A stretch of DNA of 19,736 bases from CAZKMM01 sp964553915 (GTDB taxonomy: Bacteria; RBG-13-61-14; DRUE01): NCBI GenBank assembly GCA_964553915.1, contig CAZKMM010000035.1:1-19736 (forward strand), written 5' to 3'. A program made the translations under genes and the position numbers. The stretch's first letter is position 1, and the number at the start of each line of letters is the position of its first letter. Below, piece by piece: positions 14,336 to 19,736 of the stretch. Below the pieces are notes generated by a model. It had not been told where the DNA came from and ran no database searches. It saw only the letters and a list, made by a program, of their open reading frames with translations.

Positions 14336-14392
14336 GGCAGAGGATTTTTAGTTCAGTGCCCAAGCCCTATACCAGGGCAGATAATCTCTACC
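14336..14392 (-). other. Possible structured RNA element in leader
   Basis: On the minus strand GGTAGAG (14392-14386) can pair with CTCTGCC (14342-14336; one T-G wobble), enclosing an inner hairpin GCCCT-GGTAT-AGGGC. This could be a small RNA, a leader structure or a remnant. No known RNA family was recognised. Confidence 0.25.
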
Positions 14393-14477
14393 GCCTAATA
14401 GATTTCAAAATTGGAACAAAAAGAGAATTTTTAAGAAAAAGAGCCGACGGGAAATTAGTTTAAGCCTTTGATTTTAT

Positions 14478-14565
14478 TGGTGCCGGAGGTGGGAATCGAA
14501 CCCACACGGTCTAAAAGACCACGGGATTTTGAGTCCCGCGCGTCTACCAGTTCCGCCACTCCGGC
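14478..14565 (-). tRNA. tRNA-Leu, anticodon CAA
   Basis: The minus strand folds as a class II tRNA: acceptor GCCGGAG with CTCCGGC, D arm with GGTAGAC, anticodon stem GGGA/TCCC around loop CTCAAAA (anticodon CAA, reading UUG), a long variable arm GGTC-TTTTA-GACC typical of leucine tRNA, and T arm GTGGGTTCGATTCCCAC. The discriminator A is at 14481, and CCA is encoded at 14480-14478. Such tRNA 3' ends are common integration sites, and the virion operon lies on the 3' side. Confidence 0.97.
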
Positions 14566-14574
14566 TCAAGAAAA

Positions 14575-14602
14575 AATATACCACAGCTCTCCTGGAATTC
14601 AA
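14575..14602 (-). promoter_or_regulatory. tRNA-Leu promoter
   Basis: TTGAAT (14602-14597), 16-bp spacer, TATATT (14580-14575). The -10 ends 9 nt before the tRNA 5' end, so the primary transcript would start with only a few nucleotides of leader. Placement and near-consensus hexamers make this convincing. Confidence 0.7.
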
Positions 14603-14682
14603 GCCTCTTTAAGGTGGTTTTTATATACTTTTGTCAGAAAAACTGTCCAGAAAATAACTTCACATTCCAGAGAATAACCGGT

Positions 14683-15420
14683 TCAAATCAGGATAAAAAT
14701 TCCGGTAAAGAGAAGAATAATTTGAACCGCAAATTTAAAAGCCCGCTCACTGATTTTTTTATGGATAATTTCCCCGAAAATAATTCCGAGCACCAGAGCG
14801 GGGAAAAGAATCCCGGCAAAAATCAGGCTCTGACTTTTAAGATTTTTCCCGATGATATAACTGCCCAGGAGAGTAAGGTTTAAAATCAGCCAGAGCATAG
14901 AGATGGTGGGGCGAAATTCCTCTTTTTTTTGAATTTCTCTGCTGGAATAATAAACCACCAGAGGACCGCCGGTGGCAAAAGTGCCGTGCACCACTCCGCC
15001 CAGAAAAAGGATAAAAAGCCCTAAAGGCAGGGGCAGGGGCTTAATCTGGACAGAACGAATAAGGAGGAAAAGCTCATAACTGGCAATGATGATGACAAAA
15101 ATTCCCAGAATCGGCTTGAGCTGACTGCCCTGGAAATGACGGAAGACAAATATTCCCACTGGCATACCCAATCCTGCTCCCAGGATTATTCTTCCCAGAA
15201 GAATCCTCCAGCGGATATTCTTAAATCCCCGGGCTACTATCCAGGCGCTTTGCAAACAACCAATCATCACCAGCACCACCACCAGCTCTTTTAAAGGGAA
15301 AAGATTTACTCCCAACGATAAAGCAATAACCGTGGCACCAAATCCGGTGGTAGTTTCCACGGTCTGAGAAAAAATAATAATTAAAAAAAGTAAAGAAAGC
15401 TTGAGCAGGTCAAATTCCAT
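14683..15420 (-). CDS. TauE/SafE family anion exporter (245 aa)
   Basis: A polytopic inner-membrane protein with about eight helices. TTTGFGATVIALSLGVNLFP near the start and GGVVHGTFATGGPLVVYY (about 141-158) are the two inverted halves' signature motifs of the TauE/SafE (sulfite exporter) family, which moves small anions such as sulfite, sulfonates or organic acids. The length is typical. I place the start at ATG 15420, which shares its A with the TGA stop of the preceding lyase-like gene (TGATG), so the two are translationally coupled and probably serve one pathway. GGA lies a few bases upstream inside the preceding gene. Substrate cannot be read from the sequence. The gene ends 118 bp before the tRNA. 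Confidence 0.85.
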   Translation of the reverse strand: MEFDLLKLSLLFLIIIFSQTVETTTGFGATVIALSLGVNLFPLKELVVVLVMIGCLQSAWIVARGFKNIRWRILLGRIILGAGLGMPVGIFVFRHFQGSQLKPILGIFVIIIASYELFLLIRSVQIKPLPLPLGLFILFLGGVVHGTFATGGPLVVYYSSREIQKKEEFRPTISMLWLILNLTLLGSYIIGKNLKSQSLIFAGILFPALVLGIIFGEIIHKKISERAFKFAVQIILLFTGIFILI

Positions 15421-16742
15421 CAATCCTTCACTCTAAACAGGTCATTAAAAAATTCCAGCACCAGGGTTTTTGCCTGGTTGCGGTCAGGAAGGGTGCCAAT
15501 CATTCCATAAAGAGCGGCCATTCCGGAAATATCTTCTTTAGGCTTCCCTTCCAGTGCCTGATAGGCTTCTTTCAGGTCTTTTAAAAATGGCTCTACCACC
15601 TTTTGATGATTGGGAGTGACAATCAGATGGAGAGCTGGTGGCATCTGCTGGCGGTCTAAAAACCATCCCTTATTTTGCATCTCCTCGCCCAGGGCATAGA
15701 TATTAACTTTATCTGAGGTAAAGGCAAACACGCTCATATCTGGTTCACCCAGAATTTTCATTCCATCAATTGCTTTAACTCCCTCCAGCAACTTTTTTGT
15801 AGTATCCATTGTAATTTTTGCCAGTTCCATATAGCCTTCTTCTCCCAGATAGTTCATTACCGCCCAGGCACTGGCAATGGCACCACCCGGGCGGGTGCCG
15901 GTCATATTGGGAGAAGCATAAACCCCACCTACCCAGTCCGCATAAATGTAATACTGATATTTTCTGATTTCAGGATTGCGATAAATGATGGTGGATGCCC
16001 CTTTGCCAGAATAGCCGTATTTATGAATATCTGCAGAAATAGAAGTGACCCCGGGCACTGAAAAATCAAAATCAATTATCTGGTATCCAAGTTTTTTCAG
16101 GAAAGGAAGCATAAATCCGCCCAGACAGGCATCAGTATGAAACAGGATATTATGCTCCCGGGCGATTTTTGCCATTTCCGGAATCGGGTCAATCACACCG
16201 TAGGGATAACAGGGAGCAGAGCCAACTATCAACACGGTATTATCAGTAATTGCATCTTTCAGGGCATTGAGATCCGCTCGCAAATTTTCATCCAGAGGAA
16301 TATGAACCGATTTTACCCCAAAATAATGGCTGGCTTTTTCAAAAGAAGGATGAGCAGTGATGGGTAGCACCATTTCCGGCTCTTTGATATTTTTTACCTC
16401 TCTTCCCCAGTCCCGGGCGGTTTTGACCGCAAGTAAGATGCTCTCGGTTCCGCCCGAGGTGATATTTCCTACCGTCTGTTCATCACCACCCAGAAGCTGA
16501 GCGGTCATTGCCACTGCTTCGGTCTCAAACTTCTTCAGGCTGGGAAAGGCAAGAGGGTTTAAGCCGTTCTCAGCAAAAAACATCAGATAAGCTTTTTGAG
16601 CTACTTCTTTAACATCATCCCGGGCGTGGTAAACCAGACTCCAGGTCTTTGCTTCTTTCCAGTTAGCATCCTGTTTATGAAGCTCTTCCATCTGAGCAAA
16701 AAGTTCCTCTACCTTTAGACCTTTTTTGGGAAAAACTACCAT
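15420..16742 (-). CDS. Sphingosine-1-phosphate lyase-like PLP-dependent enzyme (440 aa)
   Basis: This is a fold-type I PLP enzyme of the group II decarboxylase superfamily, closest in motifs to sphingosine-1-phosphate lyases. Visible are NITSGGTESILLAVKTARD (93-111), the stacking His131 in ITAHPSFEKA, VGSAPCYPYGVIDPI (173-187), Asp204 in HTDACLGGFMLPF, the PLP lysine Lys241 in SISADIHKYGYSGKGAS, and GTRPGGAIASAW (282-293). Lyases of this family split phosphorylated amino alcohols into an aldehyde and phosphoethanolamine. There is no N-terminal membrane anchor, so it is cytosolic, and it is a usual bacterial length. No sphingolipid synthesis gene is in view, so the true substrate may be another amine or amino acid. 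AAGGAGG precedes the ATG. It is divergent from the APC permease and coupled to a TauE/SafE exporter. Confidence 0.85.
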   Translation of the reverse strand: MVVFPKKGLKVEELFAQMEELHKQDANWKEAKTWSLVYHARDDVKEVAQKAYLMFFAENGLNPLAFPSLKKFETEAVAMTAQLLGGDEQTVGNITSGGTESILLAVKTARDWGREVKNIKEPEMVLPITAHPSFEKASHYFGVKSVHIPLDENLRADLNALKDAITDNTVLIVGSAPCYPYGVIDPIPEMAKIAREHNILFHTDACLGGFMLPFLKKLGYQIIDFDFSVPGVTSISADIHKYGYSGKGASTIIYRNPEIRKYQYYIYADWVGGVYASPNMTGTRPGGAIASAWAVMNYLGEEGYMELAKITMDTTKKLLEGVKAIDGMKILGEPDMSVFAFTSDKVNIYALGEEMQNKGWFLDRQQMPPALHLIVTPNHQKVVEPFLKDLKEAYQALEGKPKEDISGMAALYGMIGTLPDRNQAKTLVLEFFNDLFRVKD

Positions 16743-16765
16743 TTCCCTTCCTCCTTTCCTGCAGG

Positions 16766-16794
16766 ATTTTATCAGGAGAGAGGCGGTTTATCAA
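16766..16794 (-). promoter_or_regulatory. Promoter of lyase-exporter operon
   Basis: TTGATA (16794-16789), 17-bp spacer, TAAAAT (16771-16766), with a predicted start about 16 nt before the lyase ATG. Its -35 lies 10 bp from the -35 of the divergent permease promoter, so one regulator bound here could affect both. Confidence 0.65.
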
Positions 16795-16804
16795 ATGGTT
16801 TTGG

Positions 16805-16834
16805 TTGACGGCGGAGAAAAATTGATTGTAAAAT
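16805..16834 (+). promoter_or_regulatory. Promoter of APC permease, giving a nearly leaderless mRNA
   Basis: TTGACG (16805-16810), 18-bp spacer, TAAAAT (16829-16834). The ATG follows only 9 nt after the -10, so transcription would start within a few bases of the start codon. The GGCAGGG before the ATG could serve as a ribosome site only if the start is further upstream. Confidence 0.6.
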
Positions 16835-16843
16835 GGCAGGGCT

Positions 16844-18133
16844 ATGAAGCTGGTTCATTTTGAAAAAAAGATGGGGTTGGTCTCTGCGGTTTCCATCACG
16901 GTTGGAGCGGTAATTGGCGTTGGAATTTTTGTGATTGTGGGACCGATTTGTGCCAAAAGCGGAAGCTGGGCACCGCTGGCTTTTGCCTTTGCCTCGCTTC
17001 CTGCTCTGTTCGGCACCCTGGTAGCAGTGGCACTAGGAAGCACCATCCCAACAGATGCGGGCGGATATTATTACACCAAAAATCTTTTAGGCGGTTATGC
17101 TGGTGCCTGTGCCAGTGTGCTGGTGGTGATGGGAGCCCTGGGAGCACTTTCCAGTGTTTCGGTGGGAGTAGCAGATTATCTACATATGTATTTCCCTAAT
17201 TTATCTCGTCCAATGATTGTTATTATTTTAATTCTGCTTAGCTGGGTGGTTAATTATCTGGGGCTGATGGCATCATTAAAATTTCAAGTCATAATGGTGG
17301 CACAACTGGTGAGCGGACTTTTAATTATCATCATTGCTGGTTTGGTTGGAGGAGCGCATCCGGATTTTTCCCAGCCTCTTCCCTCTGGCTCCGCCGGGTT
17401 CTTAGAAGCCAGTGCCATTGCAATGATGGTTTATACTGGCTTTAATATCATTGCAGAGCTGGGAGATGAGGTTTATAACCCTCACCGGAATATCCCTTTA
17501 ACCATTATTTTAGGGTTGGGAATTATTATGTTTGTTTATATTGCAGTGGGCTGGGTGGTAAGCGGAACTATGAGCGTGAGCGAACTGGAAAAATCCAAAG
17601 TAGCACTCTTAGATACCGCTTTAAGATACCTTCCCCCCTGGACCGCTCACTACCTTAACCTTGCCGCTTTAACCGGGGCGATTACCTCCATCAATGCGGT
17701 ATTCATCGCTGCTCCAAGAGAGCTTTTTGCTCTTTCGCAGGAAAAGATTCTTCCTTCCTGGCTGGAAAGATTTGACCAGAAAAGACAGACCTTTCCCCGA
17801 GGAATAATCGTGGTGGCGGTAATTGGCTGTGGGCTGGCTCTTCTTAATCTTGACCCGGATATCTGGGGGTTGGTCTGCGTTTGCGGTCTCTCTCTTGCTA
17901 ATGTCTTTTTCTCGCTCGGGGTTTTAAGACTTTTTTCCCTTTTCCCGGAAGAAGTAAAAAAAGCTCCGTTTTCCCTCAAAAAATCCTGGGTTTATCCTGC
18001 CGGGGTAATATCCACCATCCTCTCCCTGGGCTTTGGGATTATGTGTATTGCCTTTTATCCACCGGTACTTTATGGATTAATCCCTTTATTAGCCGGCATT
18101 TTAATCCTGAATTACCTTAAAGAGAAAAGATAA
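16844..18133 (+). CDS. APC superfamily amino acid permease (429 aa)
   Basis: An inner-membrane transporter with about 12 helices. The first helix has the hallmark substrate-site motif AVIGVGIFVIVGP (residues 22-34). The sixth-helix region carries GFNIIAELGDEVYNPHRNIP, the conserved FNI/AE..NP.RNIP signature of APC carriers. Later segments (VYIAVGWVVSGTMS, AALTGAITSINAVFIAAPRE with its RELFALSQEKILP) are also typical. The family carries amino acids or amines by proton symport or exchange. Paired divergently with a PLP lyase/decarboxylase-like gene, it may import that enzyme's substrate, much as decarboxylase-antiporter pairs work, but this is inference. It ends 6 nt from the convergent TVP38-like gene. 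The ATG is the only start that keeps the whole first helix and follows the promoter. Confidence 0.9.
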   Translation: MKLVHFEKKMGLVSAVSITVGAVIGVGIFVIVGPICAKSGSWAPLAFAFASLPALFGTLVAVALGSTIPTDAGGYYYTKNLLGGYAGACASVLVVMGALGALSSVSVGVADYLHMYFPNLSRPMIVIILILLSWVVNYLGLMASLKFQVIMVAQLVSGLLIIIIAGLVGGAHPDFSQPLPSGSAGFLEASAIAMMVYTGFNIIAELGDEVYNPHRNIPLTIILGLGIIMFVYIAVGWVVSGTMSVSELEKSKVALLDTALRYLPPWTAHYLNLAALTGAITSINAVFIAAPRELFALSQEKILPSWLERFDQKRQTFPRGIIVVAVIGCGLALLNLDPDIWGLVCVCGLSLANVFFSLGVLRLFSLFPEEVKKAPFSLKKSWVYPAGVISTILSLGFGIMCIAFYPPVLYGLIPLLAGILILNYLKEKR

Positions 18134-18139
18134 AATTAT

Positions 18140-18814
18140 TCAGAAGCTTGGGCTTTTTTCTTTCCGGCGGAGATATATTCGGGAAATAAGAACCATTAAA
18201 ATAGCAAAAGAGAACAGCAAGATAACCGCAAGCCAGGCGGGAAGAATATCTACCATATGACACCAGAAAAAAATCAAAGGCGCCAGCCCAATCAGGCTCC
18301 CGAAAAAATAATCCCGAAATTTAATGGAAGTAAGCCCCAGAGCCCAGTTAAGCCAGGGGTTTAACAGGAAAAAAATCCGAAGAATAATCATAGCGAGTAA
18401 GCCTCTTTTTTCCAGCTCTGGCTCATATTTTTTTAACCGCTCTGGAAGAGTCATTGAGACAAAATCTCTTCCCAAAAGCCTGCTTAAGCTAAAGCTTAAA
18501 CTAACCCCGCCCATAGCCCCTACCAGGGCTAAAGCTCCGCCCAGAAGGGTACCATAAAGCGCTCCACCCAGAGCAATGAAAAGAATCCCCGGGAGATTCA
18601 TTGTTAAACCCATTATAAAAACCCCAATATAAATCAGCATTCCCAGGGAGCCCAGGTCATTTATCGCCTGTTTAAATTTTTCAGGATGTTTGGCAATTTC
18701 CTGGAGAGGAAGGATTTTAGCGAGGGCAACCAATAATCCTAAAAGCAAAATCAAAAAGGCTAATTTAATTGCGGGCCATTTAAGCTCCTGCCATCTTTCT
18801 TTAGAAATTGTCAT
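18140..18814 (-). CDS. TVP38/TMEM64 family membrane protein (VTT domain)
   Basis: A protein of about 224 residues with six hydrophobic segments. The VTT-domain core is clear: GILFIALGGALYGTLLGGAL, then GAMGGVSLSFSLSRLLGRDF, and the re-entrant region ending ILRIFFLLNPWLNWALGLTS. Proteins of this superfamily are related to DedA and TMEM41B, and several move lipids or anions across membranes; the function of the bacterial TVP38 branch is uncertain. I place the start at ATG 18814. An upstream TTG at 18862 is in frame, but it coincides with the -35 box of a good promoter, so an mRNA starting downstream could not include it. The gene converges on the APC permease with 6 nt between stops and lies alone. 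Confidence 0.85.
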   Translation of the reverse strand: MTISKERWQELKWPAIKLAFLILLLGLLVALAKILPLQEIAKHPEKFKQAINDLGSLGMLIYIGVFIMGLTMNLPGILFIALGGALYGTLLGGALALVGAMGGVSLSFSLSRLLGRDFVSMTLPERLKKYEPELEKRGLLAMIILRIFFLLNPWLNWALGLTSIKFRDYFFGSLIGLAPLIFFWCHMVDILPAWLAVILLFSFAILMVLISRIYLRRKEKSPSF

Positions 18815-18832
18815 CAGGAATCGGCTCTTTTG

Positions 18833-18862
18833 ATTATAAGGTTTTTTAAGCAGAGAAATCAA
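18833..18862 (-). promoter_or_regulatory. Promoter of TVP38-like gene
   Basis: TTGATT (18862-18857), 18-bp spacer, perfect TATAAT (18838-18833). The predicted start lies about 12 nt before the ATG at 18814. This placement decides the start codon. Confidence 0.65.
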
Positions 18863-18927
18863 GAAAAATCATTGAGAATAATTGACTTTTAAGAAAATCT
18901 TTTTAATTTTCTAAAAGGGAGGTGGAG

Positions 18928-19365
18928 ATGCCAAGATTAGATGAGCTGGAATTAGACCCGTTCTACCTGAGCCCGGAAGAAAAAGAGGTGCTGAAAAACC
19001 AGTATCTCCGGGAAAGAGAAATGAATACAGTTGACCCGGAAATTGCAGAATATCTTGACCAGATTAACCAGTTTCCTTTTATTGCCACGATTCGCTCCTG
19101 CCAGGGACACGGATATCCCGGGCATATTTCCTTCCGCCTTACCGAGCCCTGGCATCATAGGTTCATTGAAACCGGCATCAAGCCCTTAATTTCTCAAAAA
19201 CTCTGCCATATTTTTCTGGAAGTAGGAGACTGGCTTCCAACTAAAACCGGACTTTATTTCCGCTGGAAAGCCCGATTTCCCGAAGAAAAGCGAGATAAAT
19301 TTTTCCAGGAATTTATCCGCTGGCTAAAAGAAGAATCTGAAAAGGAAGCCAGAGAAAACTCTTAA
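18928..19365 (+). CDS. Unknown protein with SCQGHG motif (145 aa)
   Basis: No family was recognised. The protein has an acidic N-terminal helix region (EEKEVLKNQYLREREMN), then FPFIATIRSCQGHGYPGHIS, then EPWHHRFIETGIK, strands including LCHIFLEVGDWLPTK, and a charged C-terminal helix (RDKFFQEFIRWLKEESEKEA). The Cys and several His (CQGHG, WHH) could bind metal, and a C-x-G-H motif of this kind occurs in various phage-like hypothetical proteins in my memory, which is weak evidence. The start is ATG 18928, with GGGAGG placed 5-8 nt upstream; a GTG six bases earlier falls within the ribosome site. A poor promoter with TTGACT at 18882-18887 may serve it. The next gene lies 134 bp downstream. Confidence 0.65.
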   Translation: MPRLDELELDPFYLSPEEKEVLKNQYLREREMNTVDPEIAEYLDQINQFPFIATIRSCQGHGYPGHISFRLTEPWHHRFIETGIKPLISQKLCHIFLEVGDWLPTKTGLYFRWKARFPEEKRDKFFQEFIRWLKEESEKEARENS

Positions 19366-19499
19366 AAATTTTTTCTGGCAAAATTCTGTTTTTCTTTCTT
19401 AAATCCCGCTAATCTCCTTCCTCTTTCAAATTCTTTTTTAAATCAAGTGTTTTTTCCGGGTGGTTTTTAAACATTTTTTCTATTTATGAGGATAGCCCT
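19366..19499. other. T-rich intergenic stretch, no feature seen
   Basis: Pyrimidine-rich on the plus strand, with several T-runs, but no strong hairpin, promoter or open frame was found. It separates the SCQGHG protein from the 56-residue gene. Confidence 0.5.
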
Positions 19500-19670
19500 A
19501 TGACCCGGGCAGAAAAAAAGAAAATCAAGCTTCTCTGGGACGAATATCGTCTGAGCAAACAGGTAAAATATGGATACTGGTGGCTGATCAGTGAGCCTGA
19601 CCCACCGGGATGGTTTTTGCGGTATGAACTGGGAATAAATGAGCCGGAAAAAGAAAGAGCCGGAATCTGA
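19500..19670 (+). CDS. Small unknown protein (56 aa)
   Basis: An ATG at 19500, preceded by GAGG about 9 nt away, opens a short coherent frame to TGA at 19668-19670. The peptide begins with a basic helix (MTRAEKKKIKLLWDEYRLSK), followed by a dense aromatic segment YGYWWLISEPDPPGWFLRYE and a short polar end. Tryptophan-rich, small and overlapped by the next gene by 32 nt, it looks like a phage or mobile-element small protein. No function can be given. It is below the size at which frames alone are convincing, so the call rests on composition and the next start. Confidence 0.5.
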   Translation: MTRAEKKKIKLLWDEYRLSKQVKYGYWWLISEPDPPGWFLRYELGINEPEKERAGI

Positions 19671-19736
19671 GCCAAGCTCCCGAGACCCTTTAGCCCAGCT
19701 GGAAGCAGAGCTGGAGGTGGTCAAGCGGTTTCATCT
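19639..19736 (+). CDS. N-terminal fragment of an unknown protein at window edge
   Basis: An ATG at 19639, with GGGA 5-8 nt upstream, opens a frame through the window edge: MSRKKKEPESEPSSRDPLAQ, then LEAELEVVKRFH. A basic-acidic leader and a start of a helix are all that is visible; this is too little for a family call. It overlaps the 56-residue gene by 32 nt in another frame. Confidence 0.5.
   Translation, partial: MSRKKKEPESEPSSRDPLAQLEAELEVVKRFH

Larger units (their letters stand above)
14133..14477. other. 345-bp noncoding leader between tRNA-Leu and the virion operon
   Basis: No credible gene is present on either strand. It contains a promoter candidate near 14209-14238, a structured stretch near 14336-14392, and AT-rich flanks. 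No integrase, repressor or direct repeat of the tRNA 3' end is visible here. If a prophage end lies at the tRNA, the second attachment site must be outside the window. Confidence 0.7.

Noticed and set aside
14468..14677. Plus-strand frame of about 69 residues with VGIEPTRSKRPRDFESRAST
   Set aside because: This is the translation of the reverse complement of the tRNA-Leu gene, a familiar spurious protein.
15420..18133. Glutamate decarboxylase-antiporter (gad-like) acid-resistance pair
   Set aside because: The PLP motifs (SISADIHKYGYSGKG, HTDACLGGF, GTRPGG) fit the sphingosine-1-phosphate lyase branch better than GadB, so the layout is only similar by analogy.
18133..18170. Terminator between permease and TVP38-like gene
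   Set aside because: Only a 4-bp AAGC/GCTT stem precedes the T-run, and it falls inside the opposite gene; too weak to annotate.
18815..18862. Longer TVP38-like form starting on a TTG
   Set aside because: The TTG is the -35 box of a good promoter, so an mRNA starting 30 nt later cannot carry it; the ATG at 18814 fits.
1..19736. CRISPR array, insertion sequence or transposase
   Set aside because: No regularly spaced repeats, terminal inverted repeats or transposase motifs were seen on either strand.

Overview
This is a bacterial scaffold, moderately AT-rich, with strong AGGAGG-type ribosome binding sites and a tRNA whose 3' CCA is encoded. The lineage cannot be named from the sequence. An inner-membrane spanin-like protein in the lysis cassette hints at a diderm host, but that is inference. 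Exactly 100 N (1436-1535) mark a scaffold gap, so this is a draft or metagenomic assembly.

Positions 1-14132 form one long minus-strand virion operon of a tailed phage with a non-contractile (siphovirus-like) tail. In transcription order it runs: portal, prohead protease-scaffold fusion, decoration protein, major capsid protein, a strong terminator-like hairpin, a small zinc-ribbon protein, a LamG-domain protein, head-tail connector, tail terminator, tail tube, tail assembly chaperone, a very short tape-measure-like protein, a distal-tail-like protein, a large tail hub, the gap with the C-terminus of a further tail protein, and a lysis cassette (membrane protein, amidase, holin-like protein, partial spanin-like protein). 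The chaperone has a programmed -1 frameshift onto a Cys4 extension. No stop codon or frameshift breaks any visible virion gene, so the module looks intact and under selection.

The operon begins about 345 bp downstream of the 3' end of a tRNA-Leu(CAA) gene on the same strand, with no terminase, integrase or repressor in between. The window therefore shows either one end of a prophage at a tRNA site whose packaging genes lie elsewhere, or a domesticated particle or gene-transfer-agent-like locus. The roughly 203-residue tape measure also fits the second reading.

Positions 14683-18862 carry ordinary chromosomal genes: a TauE/SafE exporter coupled to a sphingosine-1-phosphate-lyase-like PLP enzyme, a divergently transcribed APC amino acid permease with closely packed promoters, and a TVP38/TMEM64 (VTT-domain) membrane protein. 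The far right (18928 to the end, plus strand) holds three small genes of unknown function, the last cut by the window edge. Their short, overlapping organisation resembles mobile DNA more than the metabolic genes before them.
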